From Novosphingobium rosa NBRC 15208 (GTDB lineage Bacteria; Pseudomonadota; Alphaproteobacteria; Sphingomonadales; Sphingomonadaceae): a stretch of 64,000 bases of DNA. The stretch is from contig NZ_BCZE01000026.1 in assembly GCF_001598555.1 (NCBI RefSeq), positions 1 to 64,000 on the forward strand. Reading direction: 5' to 3'. Made by a program: the position numbers and the translations under genes. The notes below the pieces were generated by a model that was not told the DNA's origin, ran no database searches, and worked only from the letters and a program-made list of their open reading frames with translations. Of this stretch, positions 24,091 to 33,027 are shown in pieces; within the stretch, counting starts at the first letter, position 1, and each line of letters begins with the position of its first letter.

Positions 24091-26223
24091 ATGATGTCAA
24101 ATTCAGCAGCCAAGCGCAGAATGACACTCAAGACAGCACTCTTGCTGTTCACAGCACTCGGATCAGCACAGCAGGCCTTTGCCGAGGATACGGCGCCGGC
24201 CCCCCATCCTTCCGAGGAAACGTCGGGTGACATCGTGGTAACCGCTCAAAGGCGCCAGGGCAGCGCGCAGAGCATTCCCATGGCAATCCAGGTGCTCAGC
24301 GGCACCGAGATCCAGAAGCGCAACATTGCCACCCTCGACCAGATCGCCGTGCTCACCCCTGGCCTGAAGGTCGATAACAATGCTGGGCGTGGTTACGTCT
24401 TCATCCGCGGCATCGGCACGGATTCGGTCGGCATCGGCGTGGACCCCAGCGTGGCGACCTATGTCGATGGCGTTTACAACTCGCGCGGCAACTCGGTGTT
24501 CGGAGCGCTGTGGGATCTCGACCACGTCGAGGTTCTCAAGGGTCCGCAAGGCACGCTCTATGGCCGCAACGCCACCGGCGGGGCGATCCTGACCGTCACC
24601 AAGCAGCCGACGCTGGGAAAATATGAGGGCTATGGCCTGGCCAGCTACGGCAACTTCAACCGCAAGCGCGTCGAAGCTGCCGTCAATGTGCCAATCGGCC
24701 AGATCGCCGCGCTGCGTGTCAGCGGCGTTTATACCGCCGACGATGGCTATATGCACAATCTCTACACCAATCAGACGGTGGGCGGCCAGAACATCAAGGG
24801 AGGCCGCGCCACTCTGCTGGTGGAACCCGCCGATGGCCTCAAGATCAGCCTGACCGGCTCGATCATCGACCAGCACGGCAGCAAAGGCACAACCTTCAAG
24901 CTGGACACCAGCCAGCCCAGTCCCACACTGGCCAAATATCCCTCGGCCACCGTGCCGTCCGGTCCCTATGACGTGAACTACAACCTGCCCAACAACGCTG
25001 AACTCAATGCGCGCAGCACCGCGCTGACGATCAGCTATGACCTTGGCCCGGTTTCGATGAAGAGTGTGACCGGCTACAATTACACTGAGACCAACCGAGT
25101 CCTCGATTTCGATGCCACGCAGGCGCAGGTCAACGAGACCTACAAGGGCCTCGAGACATCAAAGGCCTTCACCCAGAGCATCCAGTTCAACAATCAAGTG
25201 CCCGGCCGCTTCAACTGGATGGTCGGCGGTGACTATATGCATGAGGATCTGGCGGCCGACATCCGTTCACGCTTTGCTCCCGGCACGCCTGACCGTATCC
25301 TGCTCGCCAGCAATTCGGTCTCGGCGATGAGCGCCTTTGTCGATCTGAACTACGAGATCGTGCCCAAGCTGAAACTGCTGGCCGGTGTGCGTTACAGCCA
25401 TGAGGTCAAGAACTTCTTCTTCAACACCCCCAGCCGCGGGTCCTGGGACCAGCCCACGCCCAAGTTCGGGCTGGAATATGCCTTCAACCGCGACGTGATG
25501 CTCTATGCCACTGCCACGCAAGGGTTCAAGAGCGGCGGCTTCAACTCGAGCGCGGTGCAGCCCCCCTTCAATCCGGAAAAGATCTGGAGCTATGAGGGCG
25601 GTATCAAGTCGAGTTGGCTGAAGAACACGGTCACGGCCAACCTGTCGGCGTTCTATTACGACTATACCAACCTGCAGGTCACCCAGCTTCCCGCCAACGG
25701 CACGGTGCCCATCACCACCAATGCCGGCTCCGCCACCATCAAAGGCCTTGATCTGGAACTGTCCTGGCATCCCACCCGTGCCTTCCATATCGGGATCAAC
25801 GGCACGGCTCTGGACAGCAAATATGGCAATCTGGCGCTTCAGAACGTCAGCCTGGCCGGCTCGCCCTTCGTGAGTGTCAACGGCTTCCAGATGGCCCGCG
25901 CGCCCAAGCTGAGCGGCTCGATCGATACCGCGTACACCTGGGATCTGAAGGGCAGCACGCTGACGCTGGGCGCAGACATGCGTTACACCTCGCGCACCTA
26001 CTTCTCACCCTTCATGACCAAATTCGTGTCGCAGTCGGCCTTTGCTCTGGTTAATGCTCGCCTGACCTGGGCGGTGCAGAAGGTGGAAGTCTCGGCTTTC
26101 GTCAACAATCTGACGAACAAGTTCTACGTCATCACGGCGCAGACCTATCCGACCTCGATCGGCACCAGCTATCTGCCGGCCGAGCCGCGCAGCTTCGGCG
26201 CCTCGATCAAATATTCGTTCTAA
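24091..26223 (+). CDS. TonB-dependent outer-membrane receptor
   Basis: A 710-residue TonB-dependent receptor. It has a signal peptide (LKTALLLFTALGSAQQAFA), a TonB box (DIVVTAQRRQG) near residue 48, a plug (LDQIAVLTPGLKVDNNAGRG, DHVEVLKGPQGTLYGRNATG) and a barrel ending in ASIKYSF with the terminal aromatic. The start is the first of two adjacent ATGs after AAGGAGGG. It is 12 bp upstream of the MFS gene and forms the entry step of a rightward operon (receptor, MFS, aspartoacylase-like, alpha/beta hydrolase), divergent from the DUF3830/oxidase arm. It belongs to the pesticin/IroN-like sphingomonad group, many of which import aromatic or lipid-like compounds. The ligand is unknown. Confidence 0.93.
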   Translation: MMSNSAAKRRMTLKTALLLFTALGSAQQAFAEDTAPAPHPSEETSGDIVVTAQRRQGSAQSIPMAIQVLSGTEIQKRNIATLDQIAVLTPGLKVDNNAGRGYVFIRGIGTDSVGIGVDPSVATYVDGVYNSRGNSVFGALWDLDHVEVLKGPQGTLYGRNATGGAILTVTKQPTLGKYEGYGLASYGNFNRKRVEAAVNVPIGQIAALRVSGVYTADDGYMHNLYTNQTVGGQNIKGGRATLLVEPADGLKISLTGSIIDQHGSKGTTFKLDTSQPSPTLAKYPSATVPSGPYDVNYNLPNNAELNARSTALTISYDLGPVSMKSVTGYNYTETNRVLDFDATQAQVNETYKGLETSKAFTQSIQFNNQVPGRFNWMVGGDYMHEDLAADIRSRFAPGTPDRILLASNSVSAMSAFVDLNYEIVPKLKLLAGVRYSHEVKNFFFNTPSRGSWDQPTPKFGLEYAFNRDVMLYATATQGFKSGGFNSSAVQPPFNPEKIWSYEGGIKSSWLKNTVTANLSAFYYDYTNLQVTQLPANGTVPITTNAGSATIKGLDLELSWHPTRAFHIGINGTALDSKYGNLALQNVSLAGSPFVSVNGFQMARAPKLSGSIDTAYTWDLKGSTLTLGADMRYTSRTYFSPFMTKFVSQSAFALVNARLTWAVQKVEVSAFVNNLTNKFYVITAQTYPTSIGTSYLPAEPRSFGASIKYSF

Positions 26224-26235
26224 GGGAGTAACGGT

Positions 26236-27471
26236 TTGACCGGTCTCGATGAAATACGGCGCGGTTGGCGCATTCTGCTGGCGGCGACGGTCGGCATCGG
26301 GACCGGTCTGACGACCTTTGTCTATTACACGCTGGGGGTGTTTCTGGCACCTCTGGCCAAGGCCTTCGCCTGGCGCGATGCCGATATCATGCTGGCGGTG
26401 ACCATCGTGCTGATCGGCGCCAGCGCGCTGGGACCGCCCATCGGCCTGCTGGTCGACCGCATCGGGGCTCGGCGCGTTGCCCTGTGGTCGGTGGCGGGCG
26501 CCGGTTTCGGGTGGATGGGGCTATCGCTCATCACCCCCTCGCTGCCCGTCTATTACGCAGCCTTCGCGCTGCTTACCCTGCTGGGCGCGGGCACGCTGCC
26601 GCTCACCTGGACGCGCATGGTCGTCGCCCATTTCGACAAGGCACGCGGCCTGGCGCTGGGCATCTGCATGGTGGGAACCGGACTGTTCGGCAGCGGGATC
26701 AAGCTGCTGGCCTTTCAGGTGCTCGACAGCATGGGGTGGCGTTTAGGCTTCGTCGCCATCGGCGCCTGCCTGCTCGCCATCACCTGGCCGATCGCATGGT
26801 TTTTCCTCCCCCGCGATACGCCTGCCCTGCCAAGCGCTGCGGCTGCCCCGGACGCCAAGCCGCGCCTGAGCCAGATGCTTGCCAACCGCCACGTCTGGAT
26901 CATGGCGGGGGCCTTTCTGGTGCTGTCGCTGGCCATTTCAGGGGTTATCCCCAATCTCGAACGCTTCCTCACGCAGAGCGGCTTTGACCGGCGCAGCGCC
27001 GTCGAGATCGCCGCGTTTTATGGACTGGGCATCATCGCTGGTCGCCTGGTTACGGGCGCAATGCTGGACCGGTTCTGGGCGCCCGCAGTGGTGGCGGTGA
27101 TGCTGCTGCCCACAGCGGCCGCATTGGTGGCGCTGGCCTATGTCCACCTTTCCGCGCCTCTCGCCAGCCTGCTGGTCTTCGTGCTGGGTACGGCGGCGGG
27201 TGTCGAATATGACGCGCTGGCCTTTCTGATCTCGCGCTATTTCGGACGCCTGGTCTATGGCGCCACCTATGGGCTGATCTACATCGGCTTTGCCATCGGC
27301 GCTGGCCTTGGGCCCTGGCTGTTCACCCGCCTGTCGCAGCAGGCCGGTGCCTATCCCACCCTCTTTGTCGGCAGCGCCGCGCTGATCGGCGTGGCCTGCG
27401 TCCTTCTCCTCACACTCGGCGCCTATCCGGCCCGTGACGCCCTCACTCAATCTGACCCGGACCTTGCATGA
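26236..27471 (+). CDS. Major facilitator superfamily transporter
   Basis: A 411-residue 12-helix MFS permease starting at TTG 26236, with GGGAG nine bases upstream; no ATG lies close by, so the unusual start is likely real. The loop-2/3 motif appears as GLLVDRIGARRVALWS and a second copy as LVTGAMLDRFWAPAVVA. The type resembles the oxalate/formate and monocarboxylate antiporter group (the LLGAGTLPLTWTRMVVAHFD region). It overlaps the next gene by four bases (ATGA). It probably carries the compound admitted by the TonB receptor across the inner membrane. Confidence 0.9.
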   Translation: MTGLDEIRRGWRILLAATVGIGTGLTTFVYYTLGVFLAPLAKAFAWRDADIMLAVTIVLIGASALGPPIGLLVDRIGARRVALWSVAGAGFGWMGLSLITPSLPVYYAAFALLTLLGAGTLPLTWTRMVVAHFDKARGLALGICMVGTGLFGSGIKLLAFQVLDSMGWRLGFVAIGACLLAITWPIAWFFLPRDTPALPSAAAAPDAKPRLSQMLANRHVWIMAGAFLVLSLAISGVIPNLERFLTQSGFDRRSAVEIAAFYGLGIIAGRLVTGAMLDRFWAPAVVAVMLLPTAAALVALAYVHLSAPLASLLVFVLGTAAGVEYDALAFLISRYFGRLVYGATYGLIYIGFAIGAGLGPWLFTRLSQQAGAYPTLFVGSAALIGVACVLLLTLGAYPARDALTQSDPDLA

Positions 27472-28586
27472 CCCATACCATCGACACGGTTGCCCTGCCC
27501 GCCACCAGCCCCGGCACCTGCCGCCAGATCCGCTTTCACCGCTTCAAGGGTGGCAGCGGTCCGCGCGTCTATGTGCAGGCCGCGCTGCATGCCAACGAGA
27601 CACCGGGCCTCGTCATCCTGCACCACCTGCTGGCCGCCGTGATCGAGGCCGACCGCAAGGGTGAGATCCAGGGTGAGATCGTGCTGGTGCCCTATGCCAA
27701 TCCCATCGGCCTGTCCGACAATGTGCTGGGCAACCAGATCGGGCGCGAGGCGCTCGACGGCGGCGGCAATTACAATCGTGGCTGGCCTGACCTTGGTCAG
27801 CTGGCCGTGTCGCGCCTGGCTGGCAGGCTGGGCGACGATCAGATGGCCAATCAGGTGTTGATCCGCGCGGAAATCGCCGCCCTGCTCGCCGCCCTGCCTC
27901 GCCCGAACGAAGTGGTGGCCATGCAGCTGGCGCTGCTCAGTGAAGCCTCGCGGGCCGATATCGTGCTCGACGTTCACACCGAACTGGTCGCTGTGCCGGG
28001 CATGGTGGTAGGGCCCTGGTCGATGACGCGCATGCAGGCGCTGGTGGACCGCGTCGCGCCCGATGTTGTGCATGTCACCGATACGCCGCTGCTCTTCGAT
28101 TCCGCCTCGTCGCGCATCTGGCACACGATCGCCGAGGCCTATCCCGAAGCCGCCATCGGCCAGCCCTGCGTCTCGGCGACGCTGGAGCTGCGCGGCGTCA
28201 CCGATGTGTCGGACGAACTGGCCGGTGGCGATGCAGCCGCGATCATGGACTTCCTGCGCGATTCCGGGGTGATCACCTCGCCAGCTCCTGCGGCCACGCC
28301 CTGGCCGGGCACGCTCAGCCCCCACAAGGCGATCCTGATGCAGCGCACGCCGGTCGGCGGCGTGATCGTCTATCGCCAGCCTCTGGGAACCCGCGTGGCA
28401 CAGGGCCAGCATATCGCCGACATCATCGACCCGGCTGCCGACGATCCGGAGCAAGGTCGCACGCCGCTGTTTGCTGCGCGCGAAGGACTGCTCTATGCCT
28501 ATATCCTCAACCATCTGGTGCGCCCCAATGATATTGTGGTGAAGATCGCCGGCTCCGACGTGTGGACCCCGGAGGCCCCGGAATGA
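27468..28586 (+). CDS. Succinylglutamate desuccinylase/aspartoacylase-family zinc deacylase
   Basis: A 372-residue M14-like zinc hydrolase of the AstE/AspA group, which removes acyl groups from N-acyl amino acids. The zinc ligands are visible as HANETPG (H-x-x-E, about residue 41) and the later His in IVLDVHTEL; NPIGLSDNVLGNQIGREAL and NYNRGWPDL are family-like. Residues about 290-370 form a C-terminal beta domain (GGVIVYRQPLGTRVAQGQHI), as in AstE-like proteins. The ATG overlaps the MFS stop and the stop overlaps the next ATG, so translation is coupled. It probably hydrolyses an imported N-acyl amino compound. Confidence 0.87.
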   Translation: MTHTIDTVALPATSPGTCRQIRFHRFKGGSGPRVYVQAALHANETPGLVILHHLLAAVIEADRKGEIQGEIVLVPYANPIGLSDNVLGNQIGREALDGGGNYNRGWPDLGQLAVSRLAGRLGDDQMANQVLIRAEIAALLAALPRPNEVVAMQLALLSEASRADIVLDVHTELVAVPGMVVGPWSMTRMQALVDRVAPDVVHVTDTPLLFDSASSRIWHTIAEAYPEAAIGQPCVSATLELRGVTDVSDELAGGDAAAIMDFLRDSGVITSPAPAATPWPGTLSPHKAILMQRTPVGGVIVYRQPLGTRVAQGQHIADIIDPAADDPEQGRTPLFAAREGLLYAYILNHLVRPNDIVVKIAGSDVWTPEAPE

Positions 28587-30532
28587 GCGTCCGCCGGATC
28601 GAGATCACCCGCCGCGACGAGCCTGCCTTCGATGGCGCCGCCTTCGGCGAACATGGCCCCTATATGCGCCTGGCAGGTTGCCTGCATATGGAGGCCGATC
28701 CCGCCGAGCCCGCTAACGCCGGGATCGCACTCATTGACCGTGCCCCGGTCAATGAAAGGGGCATGATCGAATATCGCCTGGATTTCTGCCTGTACACGCC
28801 GGTCGATGCGGCCAGGGGCAGCGGCTGGATATTCTACGACTTCCTCAATCGTGGCTCACAGCGCGCGATCATGCGGATCAACAATGCGCCCTTTTCGGTC
28901 ATGCCCGAAACGGTCGAGCAGTTGGGAAATGCTTTCCTGATGCGCGAAGGCCATACTGTCCTGTGGACCGCATGGCAGGGAAATGTCGAACCCGCCGGCG
29001 GCCCGATGCTGGCCGATCTGCCCGTGGTGTCAGGCTACACCGGCATGACGCGCGAAGAAGTTGTGGTGGATGCCGTGGATTCTATCCGTGGCGCCAGCAT
29101 CAGCGACGTGAGCGACAGCGGCTTTGTGCTCCATCTGTCCTACCCCGCAGCCGACCGCGACAAGGCAAGCCTCTCGGTGCGCCCTTGCGCCGATGCGCCA
29201 CGCAGCCTTCCCGAGGGCGTCACTTGGGAATGGATCGATGACCGGCGCATCCGCATCGCCATCGCTCCCGGTACGGGCATCGACCGGGGGGCCATCCACG
29301 AATTTCTCTATGAAGCCCGCGATCCGGTCGTGATGGGGCTGGGTTATGCCGGCATCCGTGACGCGCTCAGCTTTTTCCGGCACGAAGCCGCCGATGCGCA
29401 AGGCCATGCCAACCCGCTGTGGCGCAGCGACACGGACACCCCAGCGATCCGCCGCATCATGGGCTTCGGCCTGTCGCAGAGCGGGCGCGTGCTGCGCGAT
29501 TTCGTCTGGCAGGGCTTCAACGCCGATCTTTCGGGACGCCCGGTCTTCGATGGCATCATCCCGATCATCGGCGGCAGCCGCAAGGCCTGGGTCAACGCGC
29601 CCTTCTCGCAGCCGGGCCGCTATTCGCGCCAGCATGAGGATCACGACTTTCCCGGCGACCAGTTCCCCTTCACCTACACGCCCACTCGCGACCCGGTGAG
29701 CGGCCAGACCGACGATATCCTCGCCCGCGCCCGCGCGGAGGGTGTATCGCCCAAGGTGATGCATCTCGACACCGATTCCGAGGTCTGGTCCGCGCGCGGT
29801 TCGCTGATCGTCACCGATCCGCAGGGTCAGGACATCATACTACCGGAGGATGTCCGCGCCTATCTGGCGGCCGGCGTTGCCCACGGCGACTATCCGGTGC
29901 CCTCAGGCCATGTGCTGGCGCTACCCACCAATCTGTTGACCTATGGCTCGCTGCTGCGCGCGCTGATCGCTGCGATGCGGCAATGGGTTGATGACGGCAT
30001 CGCGCCGCCTCCCAGCGCCTATCCCACCCATGGCAATGGCGGGCTGATGACGCTGGCGGCATGGCAGGCGCGCTTTCCCGCTTTGCCAGCCATGCCTGCC
30101 GCGCAGCATCTCAATGCGCTGCGCAATCGTGACCATGATCATGTGCCGCCAGTGGCGGGCCCGGACTATCCGGTCTTCGTCCCGGCCACCGATGCGGATG
30201 GCAACACCGCCCGGGGCGTGGCCCATCCGTTGCTCAGCGCCCCTCTCGGCACCCATGCGGGCTGGACGGTGCGACAGAGCGGCTATGCCCCGGGGCATCT
30301 CTACAGCGTCTATGGCGCGATGCTTCCTTTTGCGCCCGACCAGGCGGCGCGACATGCGGCGCGAGATCCGCGTGCATCTTTTGCCGAGCGATACGGCGAC
30401 GAGGCCGGCTGGCACGCAGCTTTGGTCAAGGCTTGCAAGACTCTGGTTGCGGACCGCCTGCTGCTGCCTGAGGATGCCGAGCAACTCCTGAGGCATGCAC
30501 GGCCAGACCTCACGTCTTTTGGTCTGATTTGA
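28583..30532 (+). CDS. Large alpha/beta-hydrolase-domain protein (Abhydrolase_10-like)
   Basis: A 649-residue protein with the layout of the PF20091-type alpha/beta hydrolase group. The start at 28583 overlaps the deacylase stop (ATGA) and gives MSVRRIEITRRDEPAFDGAA. The nucleophile elbow is probably RRIMGFGLSQSGRVLRDFVW (GxSxSG, about residue 300). A conserved ending GWTVRQSGYAPGHLYSVYGA lies further on. No signal peptide is visible, so it is probably cytoplasmic. It closes the receptor/MFS/deacylase operon and could hydrolyse an ester or amide in the same substrate. The function of this hydrolase group is poorly defined. Confidence 0.8.
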   Translation: MSVRRIEITRRDEPAFDGAAFGEHGPYMRLAGCLHMEADPAEPANAGIALIDRAPVNERGMIEYRLDFCLYTPVDAARGSGWIFYDFLNRGSQRAIMRINNAPFSVMPETVEQLGNAFLMREGHTVLWTAWQGNVEPAGGPMLADLPVVSGYTGMTREEVVVDAVDSIRGASISDVSDSGFVLHLSYPAADRDKASLSVRPCADAPRSLPEGVTWEWIDDRRIRIAIAPGTGIDRGAIHEFLYEARDPVVMGLGYAGIRDALSFFRHEAADAQGHANPLWRSDTDTPAIRRIMGFGLSQSGRVLRDFVWQGFNADLSGRPVFDGIIPIIGGSRKAWVNAPFSQPGRYSRQHEDHDFPGDQFPFTYTPTRDPVSGQTDDILARARAEGVSPKVMHLDTDSEVWSARGSLIVTDPQGQDIILPEDVRAYLAAGVAHGDYPVPSGHVLALPTNLLTYGSLLRALIAAMRQWVDDGIAPPPSAYPTHGNGGLMTLAAWQARFPALPAMPAAQHLNALRNRDHDHVPPVAGPDYPVFVPATDADGNTARGVAHPLLSAPLGTHAGWTVRQSGYAPGHLYSVYGAMLPFAPDQAARHAARDPRASFAERYGDEAGWHAALVKACKTLVADRLLLPEDAEQLLRHARPDLTSFGLI

Positions 30533-31221
30533 AGATCTTCCTGTCTGGGCAAGGTGGGTAGCGCAGCCATTCGGGGCCTGGCAGCGCTACATATCCGAAC
30601 CGCGCCGGCACATCATCGCCGCCACGCCGACATTGCAGGAACGGGAGGTTGCCAAACAGGCCCCGCTGCTCAGGGACGTTCCGCAAGCCTTGCAGGAACG
30701 TTCCATCCCGGCCCCGCAGGCCGATCCGGTCGCGCGGACGGGGCTTGTTGCCCTGGGCCATGCGCTGGCGGCCTGGTTCGCCGAACCCGGAGCGGGCTGG
30801 CCAATTATCCTGATCGGGGCTTTCGCGACCTGCCGGACACTGACAGTCTCGAATTGAGCCATCGTGTCGGTGATCTCCCGGCTTGGCCTGAGTAGATTCT
30901 TATGAGGCACGCCAAAGACAGACCGGCCAATACCCTCGGCGGCAAGGGCAGATCCCATCTCCGACAGCCCCCAGCCAGCTGAAAGCATATGCATTGGCCT
31001 CAGCCCCTGCCGGCTTTCCGTCGCTCACGCCGGTATGCGCGAACGGCGTGATTGGGGTCGAGAGGCGCTGTTTCGACCCGGTGGAGAGAGCCGCTCATAA
31101 AGCGGACCAATACATCCCATAGCGGGCAGTCGATAGCAGCCTTCTGCTCATTTGAGATTTCGATCCTTCAGCCTCCGCTGCATTCGTCGCGTTCCACCTC
31201 GCCGATCGTGCTGCGATCCCA
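30533..31221. other. Intergenic stretch with a possible gene remnant
   Basis: About 690 bp without a convincing gene. On the + strand a stop-free frame from about 30561 to 30857 reads AQPFGAWQRYISEPRRHIIA, then AATPTLQEREVAKQAPLLRD and ARTGLVALGHALAAWFAEPG. It has coding-like composition but no start and no family I recognise, so it may be the tail of a lost gene. The rest shows only short chance frames on both strands. Confidence 0.3.
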
Positions 31222-31255
31222 CAAAAGGCCGCCCCGGAGAAGAATCCGGGGCGGC
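31222..31255 (-). terminator. Rho-independent terminator of the monophosphatase gene
   Basis: A perfect 10 bp stem (GCCGCCCCGG / CCGGGGCGGC, 31228-31255) with an 8 bp loop lies about 60 bp beyond the stop of the reverse-strand gene at 31317. On that strand it is followed by CCTTTTGT, giving a U-run. This is a good intrinsic terminator. Confidence 0.8.
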
Positions 31256-31316
31256 AGGTTGGCCGCCCCCAAAGAGGTCGGGACGGCGGGATACGGGGAA
31301 AGTCACAGGGAGAAGG

Positions 31317-32099
31317 TCACGCCAGCAGCACGCGCAGCGCCCGATCGCAAAGATCCGCCGTGGCCGCCGCGATGATTGGCCCACCTTCCTCGGGACGCCC
31401 TCCATCGATCCGTCGGACGACCCCACCCGCCTTCTCGATGATCGGGATCAGCGCCACGATGTCATAGGGCTGCAGAGACGGCTCGACGGCCAGGTCTATA
31501 TGCCCTGCCGCCAGCATCGCCATGGCATAGCATTCGCCGCCATAACGGGTCATGCGCACCGCCCCTGCCAGCCTGTCGAAACCCCGTTTCAGGTCTTCAG
31601 GAAAATGCTCGGGCGAGGTTGTGTGCAAGATCGCGTGCGAAAGGGCGCCGACATCCCGCGTCGCCAAAGGGTGCCGGTGCCCTGCCCTTTCATAAAAGGC
31701 GCCATCGGCGTCGGCCCAGAAGCGCTCACCGGTGAAGGGCTGGGACATCATGCCCATCCGTGCGCGGCCCTCAAGCATCAAGCCGATCAGCGTGCCCCAG
31801 ACCGGCAAGCCACAGATAAAGGGCCTTGTGCCATCCACCGGATCGAGCACCCAACAGTGCGAACCGCCTCCGGTCAGCCCCATTTCCTCGCCCAGAATCG
31901 CGTGGTCGGGAAAGGCGGCGGCAATGGCCGCGTGGATGGCGATCTCGGCCTCGTAGTCCGCTGCGGTCACCGGATCGAAACTGCAGCCCTCCTTGAATTT
32001 GGTCTCGATTTTCAGATCCGTTCGAAAGCGGGGCAAGGTTTCACGATCCGCGATATCAGCAAGGTGATGCAGGAAGGCGGCGGGGGGCCATGTCATCAT
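31317..32099 (-). CDS. Inositol-monophosphatase-family phosphatase (HisN-like)
   Basis: A 260-residue magnesium-dependent phosphatase of the IMPase/HisN/CysQ superfamily. Metal and catalytic motifs are FDPVTAADYEAE, ILGEEMG, and WVLDPVDGTRPFICGLP; the C-terminal PYDIVALIPIIEKAGGVV stands where the usual WD(I/V)A metal site lies, with Tyr in place of Trp. The DGTR variant with an FI(C) tail is typical of histidinol-phosphatase-type members. Start is the first of two ATGs; no clear ribosome site is visible. It is divergent from a DeoR regulator and an MFS gene, suggesting sugar-phosphate or polyol metabolism rather than histidine synthesis. Confidence 0.85.
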   Translation of the reverse strand: MMTWPPAAFLHHLADIADRETLPRFRTDLKIETKFKEGCSFDPVTAADYEAEIAIHAAIAAAFPDHAILGEEMGLTGGGSHCWVLDPVDGTRPFICGLPVWGTLIGLMLEGRARMGMMSQPFTGERFWADADGAFYERAGHRHPLATRDVGALSHAILHTTSPEHFPEDLKRGFDRLAGAVRMTRYGGECYAMAMLAAGHIDLAVEPSLQPYDIVALIPIIEKAGGVVRRIDGGRPEEGGPIIAAATADLCDRALRVLLA

Positions 32100-32113
32100 A
32101 AAACATCCATTTA

Positions 32114-32203
32114 TGCATGATGGTGAGGCGTCTATGCCGAATCATGCAAGTTTCATGACTATAAACACGCATGACCATGCATTTACAAGGCATGTTTTGC
32201 ATG
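32114..32203. promoter_or_regulatory. Cluster of TGCATG/CATGCA hexamers, probable DeoR operators
   Basis: Four copies of the same hexamer lie in 90 bp of the monophosphatase-DeoR divergent region: TGCATG at 32114 and 32198, and its complement CATGCA at 32143 and 32176. DeoR-family repressors typically bind repeated short motifs in such regions, so this is a likely operator array. Inference from repetition and position. Confidence 0.5.
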
Positions 32204-32216
32204 GTATTGCACGTTC

Positions 32217-32993
32217 ATGATGAACACCCCGCCCCTTGCCCGCCGCGATGACATTGGCCGCCGCCTTGACGAAGGCCATGCCGTCAGCGCCGCCGATCTG
32301 GCCATCGAGTTTGACGTGTCGGAGGATGCCATACGGCGTGATCTGCGGACGCTGGCCGCGCAAGGGCGTTGCCGCCGCGTCTATGGCGGCGCCCTGCCGC
32401 TGTCCCCCGCATCGACGCCGATCAGCACCCGCATGCGGGAAGGCAAGGACAACAAGCGCAACCTTGCAGCCGCTGCACTGCCCCTCATTCAGCCGGGGGA
32501 ACTGCTGTTCCTCGACAATGGCAGCACCAATCTGGCCCTGGCCACCATGCTGCCCACCGACATCGGCATCAGCGTGGCCACCAATGCGATTGCCATTGCC
32601 GCCGCCGTGCTGGCGCTGGGCGATATTCCCGTCATCATGATCGGGGGGCCGGTCGATCCGGACGTTGGCGGCTGCGTCGGCGCGGCTGCCACCCTTGCGG
32701 TGCAACAGCTCAACATCGACCGCACCTTTCTGGGCACATGCGCCCTCTCCATCGATGAAGGACTTGGCGCATTCGACAGCGACGATGCGATTTTCAAACG
32801 CGCCCTTGTCGATGTCAGCCGCCAGATCGTGGTCATGGCCACCACCGAAAAGCTGGAGACCCGCGCGCGGCACCGCATCGCGCCGCTCAGCCGCCTTTCG
32901 GCGCTTGTGGTCGAGCAGGATGCCATCAGCGCGGTTCCCCATCTTGCCGCTGCAGCCGCCACCCAACTTCTGATTGCGCCATCGAACCCATGA
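32217..32993 (+). CDS. DeoR/GlpR-family transcriptional regulator
   Basis: A 258-residue DeoR-type regulator. The N-terminal winged helix ends in the family signature AIRRDLRTLAAQGRCRRVYG with GGALPL. The C-terminal sugar-phosphate-sensor domain has LLFLDNGSTNLALATMLP and the conserved DRTFLGTCALSIDEGLGAFD. The ligand is therefore probably a phosphorylated sugar or polyol. It is divergent from the monophosphatase-family gene across a region with repeated TGCATG hexamers and 34 bp upstream of an MFS gene, so it probably controls both. Confidence 0.92.
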   Translation: MMNTPPLARRDDIGRRLDEGHAVSAADLAIEFDVSEDAIRRDLRTLAAQGRCRRVYGGALPLSPASTPISTRMREGKDNKRNLAAAALPLIQPGELLFLDNGSTNLALATMLPTDIGISVATNAIAIAAAVLALGDIPVIMIGGPVDPDVGGCVGAAATLAVQQLNIDRTFLGTCALSIDEGLGAFDSDDAIFKRALVDVSRQIVVMATTEKLETRARHRIAPLSRLSALVVEQDAISAVPHLAAAAATQLLIAPSNP

Positions 32994-33027
32994 TGCGCCG
33001 GCCCTGATATGCCCCGGAGATTTGACC

